64,000 bases of DNA from Cytophagaceae bacterium. Lineage in GTDB: Bacteria > Bacteroidota > Bacteroidia > Cytophagales > Spirosomataceae. Positions 62,084 through 64,000 of the stretch are shown here, piece by piece. The notes under the pieces were generated by a model that saw only the letters and a list, made by a program, of their open reading frames with translations, had not been told where the DNA came from and did not search any database. Location of the stretch: positions 1-64,000 of the forward strand of contig JAIXOL010000041.1 in NCBI GenBank assembly GCA_027486845.1. Reading direction: 5' to 3'. The translations under genes were made by a program, and so were the position numbers. Each line of letters starts with the position of its first letter. The stretch's first letter is position 1.

Positions 62084-63124
62084 ATGAAATCACTTCTTCA
62101 AATTCTACTCCTCAGTATTTTTATACCAATTTTCGGAAACGCTCAAGATGAAAAGCCAGCGGCAATCGAAAGGGCATGTCCAAGTGTCTTTTCTTTCAAT
62201 AAAAATAAACAAACATATTCTTTTCGATATGCTAGCAACCACCCAATTGCAGAGCAAAACAAAAAAATTAAGCATTTAGTAATCTACATTCACGGTGCGA
62301 GAAGAAACGGATTGGACTACTATGAATGGGGAGAAAAAGCTGTTAATGCAGCGAAAAAAAATGATGAAACTTTATTTATTTCGCCACAATTTAATTCAGA
62401 GAAAGATTTAGAAGACCATAAACATGATAATAAGCATCTGTTTTGGACAAATAATAATTGGCGAGTAGGTGATGAATCGGTGTCGAGTAAAAACCGTAAA
62501 ATGCAAGAATCATTCAGCAGTTTTAGTTTAATAGATTCTATGATTGCCAGAGCTTGTAATAAAAAGCTTTTTCCAAAACTGAAAAAAATTACAATAGTTG
62601 GTCATTCGGCGGGTGGTCAGTTTGTTTCACGCTATGTGGGAATGACACCTATGCCAAATATATTTACTAGGTATAAATTTAATTTTATTGTCATGAATCC
62701 ATCAAGTTATATGTATTTAGATGACCGTAGACCTGTTAAAACTGAAATGGGCTTAACTTTTATCAAGCCAGATACAACAGGTTGTAGTAGTTTCAACGAT
62801 TACCCAAGAGGAATGGAAAAACTAAATCCTTATGCTGCTAAGATTGGGGTTGAAACAATTAAACAACAATTTTTGAACAGGGATGTTGCTTTTATTCTTG
62901 GAGAAAAAGACGTAAATATGAATGATAGTAGTCTAGATAAATCTTGTGGTGGAAATCTTCAAGGAAGATTTAGATTAGAAAGGGGGCAGTTTTTTTATGA
63001 ATATCTTCAACTTTATTCGAATAAAAAGAAAATCCATCAAATTAAAACTGTCCCAAATGTAGCCCATGATGGCGATAAAATGGTAAATTCTAAAGCTGCA
63101 CTTTGGTTTATGTTTAGAATTTAG
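62084..63124 (+). CDS. Secreted alpha/beta hydrolase
   Basis: 346 aa from the ATG at 62084 (MKSLLQILLLSIFIPIFGNA, signal peptide). The upstream start at 62063 lies in the terminator and is rejected. The fold has LVIYIHGARRNGLDYYEWGE (oxyanion strand) and the nucleophile elbow IVGHSAGGQFVSRY with Ser near 174. AFILGEKDVNMND contains the likely Asp, and VPNVAHDGDKM the catalytic His. It is probably an esterase or lipase acting outside the cytoplasm. It lies downstream of SusC/SusD but behind a terminator. Confidence 0.85.
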   Translation: MKSLLQILLLSIFIPIFGNAQDEKPAAIERACPSVFSFNKNKQTYSFRYASNHPIAEQNKKIKHLVIYIHGARRNGLDYYEWGEKAVNAAKKNDETLFISPQFNSEKDLEDHKHDNKHLFWTNNNWRVGDESVSSKNRKMQESFSSFSLIDSMIARACNKKLFPKLKKITIVGHSAGGQFVSRYVGMTPMPNIFTRYKFNFIVMNPSSYMYLDDRRPVKTEMGLTFIKPDTTGCSSFNDYPRGMEKLNPYAAKIGVETIKQQFLNRDVAFILGEKDVNMNDSSLDKSCGGNLQGRFRLERGQFFYEYLQLYSNKKKIHQIKTVPNVAHDGDKMVNSKAALWFMFRI

Positions 63125-63174
63125 ATTTGGAAATTCAAACGCTTTCTTTTCCTTAAACTATTTACTCCAAGTCT

Positions 63175-64000
63175 ATGAATTATTTTCAAATCGAAAATGA
63201 TGCTATTATTGCGGGTCTTTTTTTAACAATATTAGCTGGGCTTTTTTTTAGCTCAGATTCAACCAATATTTTTTGGAAAAAATTATATGGTATTGTTCCG
63301 CCTTTATTGTTTTGTTATTTGTTACCGGGTTTTCTCAATAGTTATCATTTTATCAATGGTGAGGCCTCTGGTTTATATAGTTTTGCTACTAAATATTTAC
63401 TTCCGGCATCCTTGATTTTATTATTATCTACTGCAAATCTAAAAGCTATTTTTGGATTAGGAAATAAAGCTCTAATCATTTTCTTTACTGGTTCCATAGG
63501 TATAATCATTGGTGGGCCTATTGCATTAAGTGCAGTTTCGTTGTTTTCAGACACTTTTAAAATCGCAGCCCACGATGCTGGATATTGGAAAGGCTTGGTT
63601 ACCATTACGGGCTCATGGATAGGCGGAAGTAGCAGCCAATTGGCTTTGAAAGAGATTTATGGCTGCACTGAGGAGCTTTTTGTAATAATTTTGGTCATTG
63701 ACGCCCTTGTGTCTAATTTATGGACAGCTCTCTTATTTTATGGAGCTGGTATTACCCATAAAATTGATGCATGGCTCGGTGCAGACGCAACTTTGATAGA
63801 GGATGTTAAAAAAAATATTTTAAAATATAAAGAAACAAAAGATAAACCCGCAGACTTAAAGGACTTGTCATTTATTTTAGGTATAGGTTTTGGTGGTACC
63901 GCTTTGGCTCATGCCTGCAGCGGTTTCATTTCAAAATTATTTTTACCACATCGTGATTGGCTCATTTCGCATGGTTTAGAACCTTTTTCATCCCAATTCT
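63175..64000 (+). CDS. DUF819 family membrane protein, 5' part
   Basis: The frame opens at the ATG at 63175 and runs off the window end without a stop (275 codons seen). It starts MNYFQIENDAIIAGLFLTIL and shows repeated membrane helices (FFTGSIGIIIGGPIALSAVS, ELFVIILVIDALVSNLWTAL). The DUF819 family motifs GLVTITGSWIGGSSSQLALK and GFGGTALAHACSGFI are present. The family is an uncharacterised inner-membrane transporter-like group. The gene follows the hydrolase by 50 bp on the same strand. Confidence 0.88.
   Translation, partial: MNYFQIENDAIIAGLFLTILAGLFFSSDSTNIFWKKLYGIVPPLLFCYLLPGFLNSYHFINGEASGLYSFATKYLLPASLILLLSTANLKAIFGLGNKALIIFFTGSIGIIIGGPIALSAVSLFSDTFKIAAHDAGYWKGLVTITGSWIGGSSSQLALKEIYGCTEELFVIILVIDALVSNLWTALLFYGAGITHKIDAWLGADATLIEDVKKNILKYKETKDKPADLKDLSFILGIGFGGTALAHACSGFISKLFLPHRDWLISHGLEPFSSQF

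Overview
The window looks like chromosomal DNA of a low-GC member of the Bacteroidota, probably a Cytophagales bacterium. The signs are a SusC/SusD pair, TonB receptors with carboxypeptidase-regulatory N-termini, a type IX secretion C-terminal signal, a short AGxxVxLxPGF C-terminal domain on a repeat protein, an IntDOT-like integrase, and several -7 elements of the TAnnTTTG type. I cannot fix the genus.

Layout. Positions 1-8380: the 3' end of a secreted repeat protein, then a sulfated-rhamnoglycan cluster (sulfatase, GH78 alpha-L-rhamnosidase, and a sulfatase fused to the start of a second GH78 enzyme). That last gene is cut off at about 8368, where it runs into mobile-element debris. Positions 8371-8930: relics of an older element (broken hsdM, a relaxase fragment, a ParA fragment). 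Positions 9040-32692: a 23.7 kb integrative and mobilizable element. It is bounded by a 16-bp repeat of the 3' end of tRNA-Asp on the left and by an intact tRNA-Asp on the right. It carries a tyrosine integrase, an excisionase-like HTH protein, a primase/helicase, a ParA-like operon, relaxase and accessory mobilization genes with an oriT-like palindrome interrupted by an ISAs1-type insertion sequence, and a defence cargo. Positions 32894-64000: ordinary chromosome (second tRNA-Asp, DinB-like protein, M20 peptidase, DUF1080 hydrolase, NIF3, zinc-ribbon protein, TPR protein, fused 3-oxoacid CoA-transferase, a TonB receptor behind a DtxR/MntR-like box, oxidoreductase, lipoprotein, nuoB/nuoA, rhodanese, T9SS cargo protein, PASTA protein, peptide transporter, heme-binding dehydrogenase, M14 peptidase, SusC/SusD, alpha/beta hydrolase, and a DUF819 membrane protein running off the end).

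The most interesting unit is the defence cargo at 10430-22199. A type I restriction-modification locus (hsdS, hsdM, hsdR) lies downstream of a DUF2130 coiled-coil/PD-(D/E)XK-like gene on the minus strand. Divergent to it is a sigma-54 activator whose N-terminal domain resembles a CARF/RtcR-type sensor. The short divergent region holds a -24/-12-like promoter pointing at DUF2130, a TAnnTTTG promoter for the regulator, and an inverted repeat about 87 bp upstream of the predicted sigma-54 start site. I infer a signal-inducible restriction/nuclease operon. The locus has been reshaped by small insertions: a RAYT transposase with its hairpin repeats, a DUF1016 nuclease, a relic of an AlbA_2-type protein, and a four-helix-bundle cassette.

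Other non-coding signals: a promoter-to-terminator unit of about 95 nt antisense to the primase leader (candidate counter-transcribed RNA), and a cluster of 13 GTGGC/GCCAC motifs upstream of the par operon. Everything here is read by eye; no searches or structure calculations were run.
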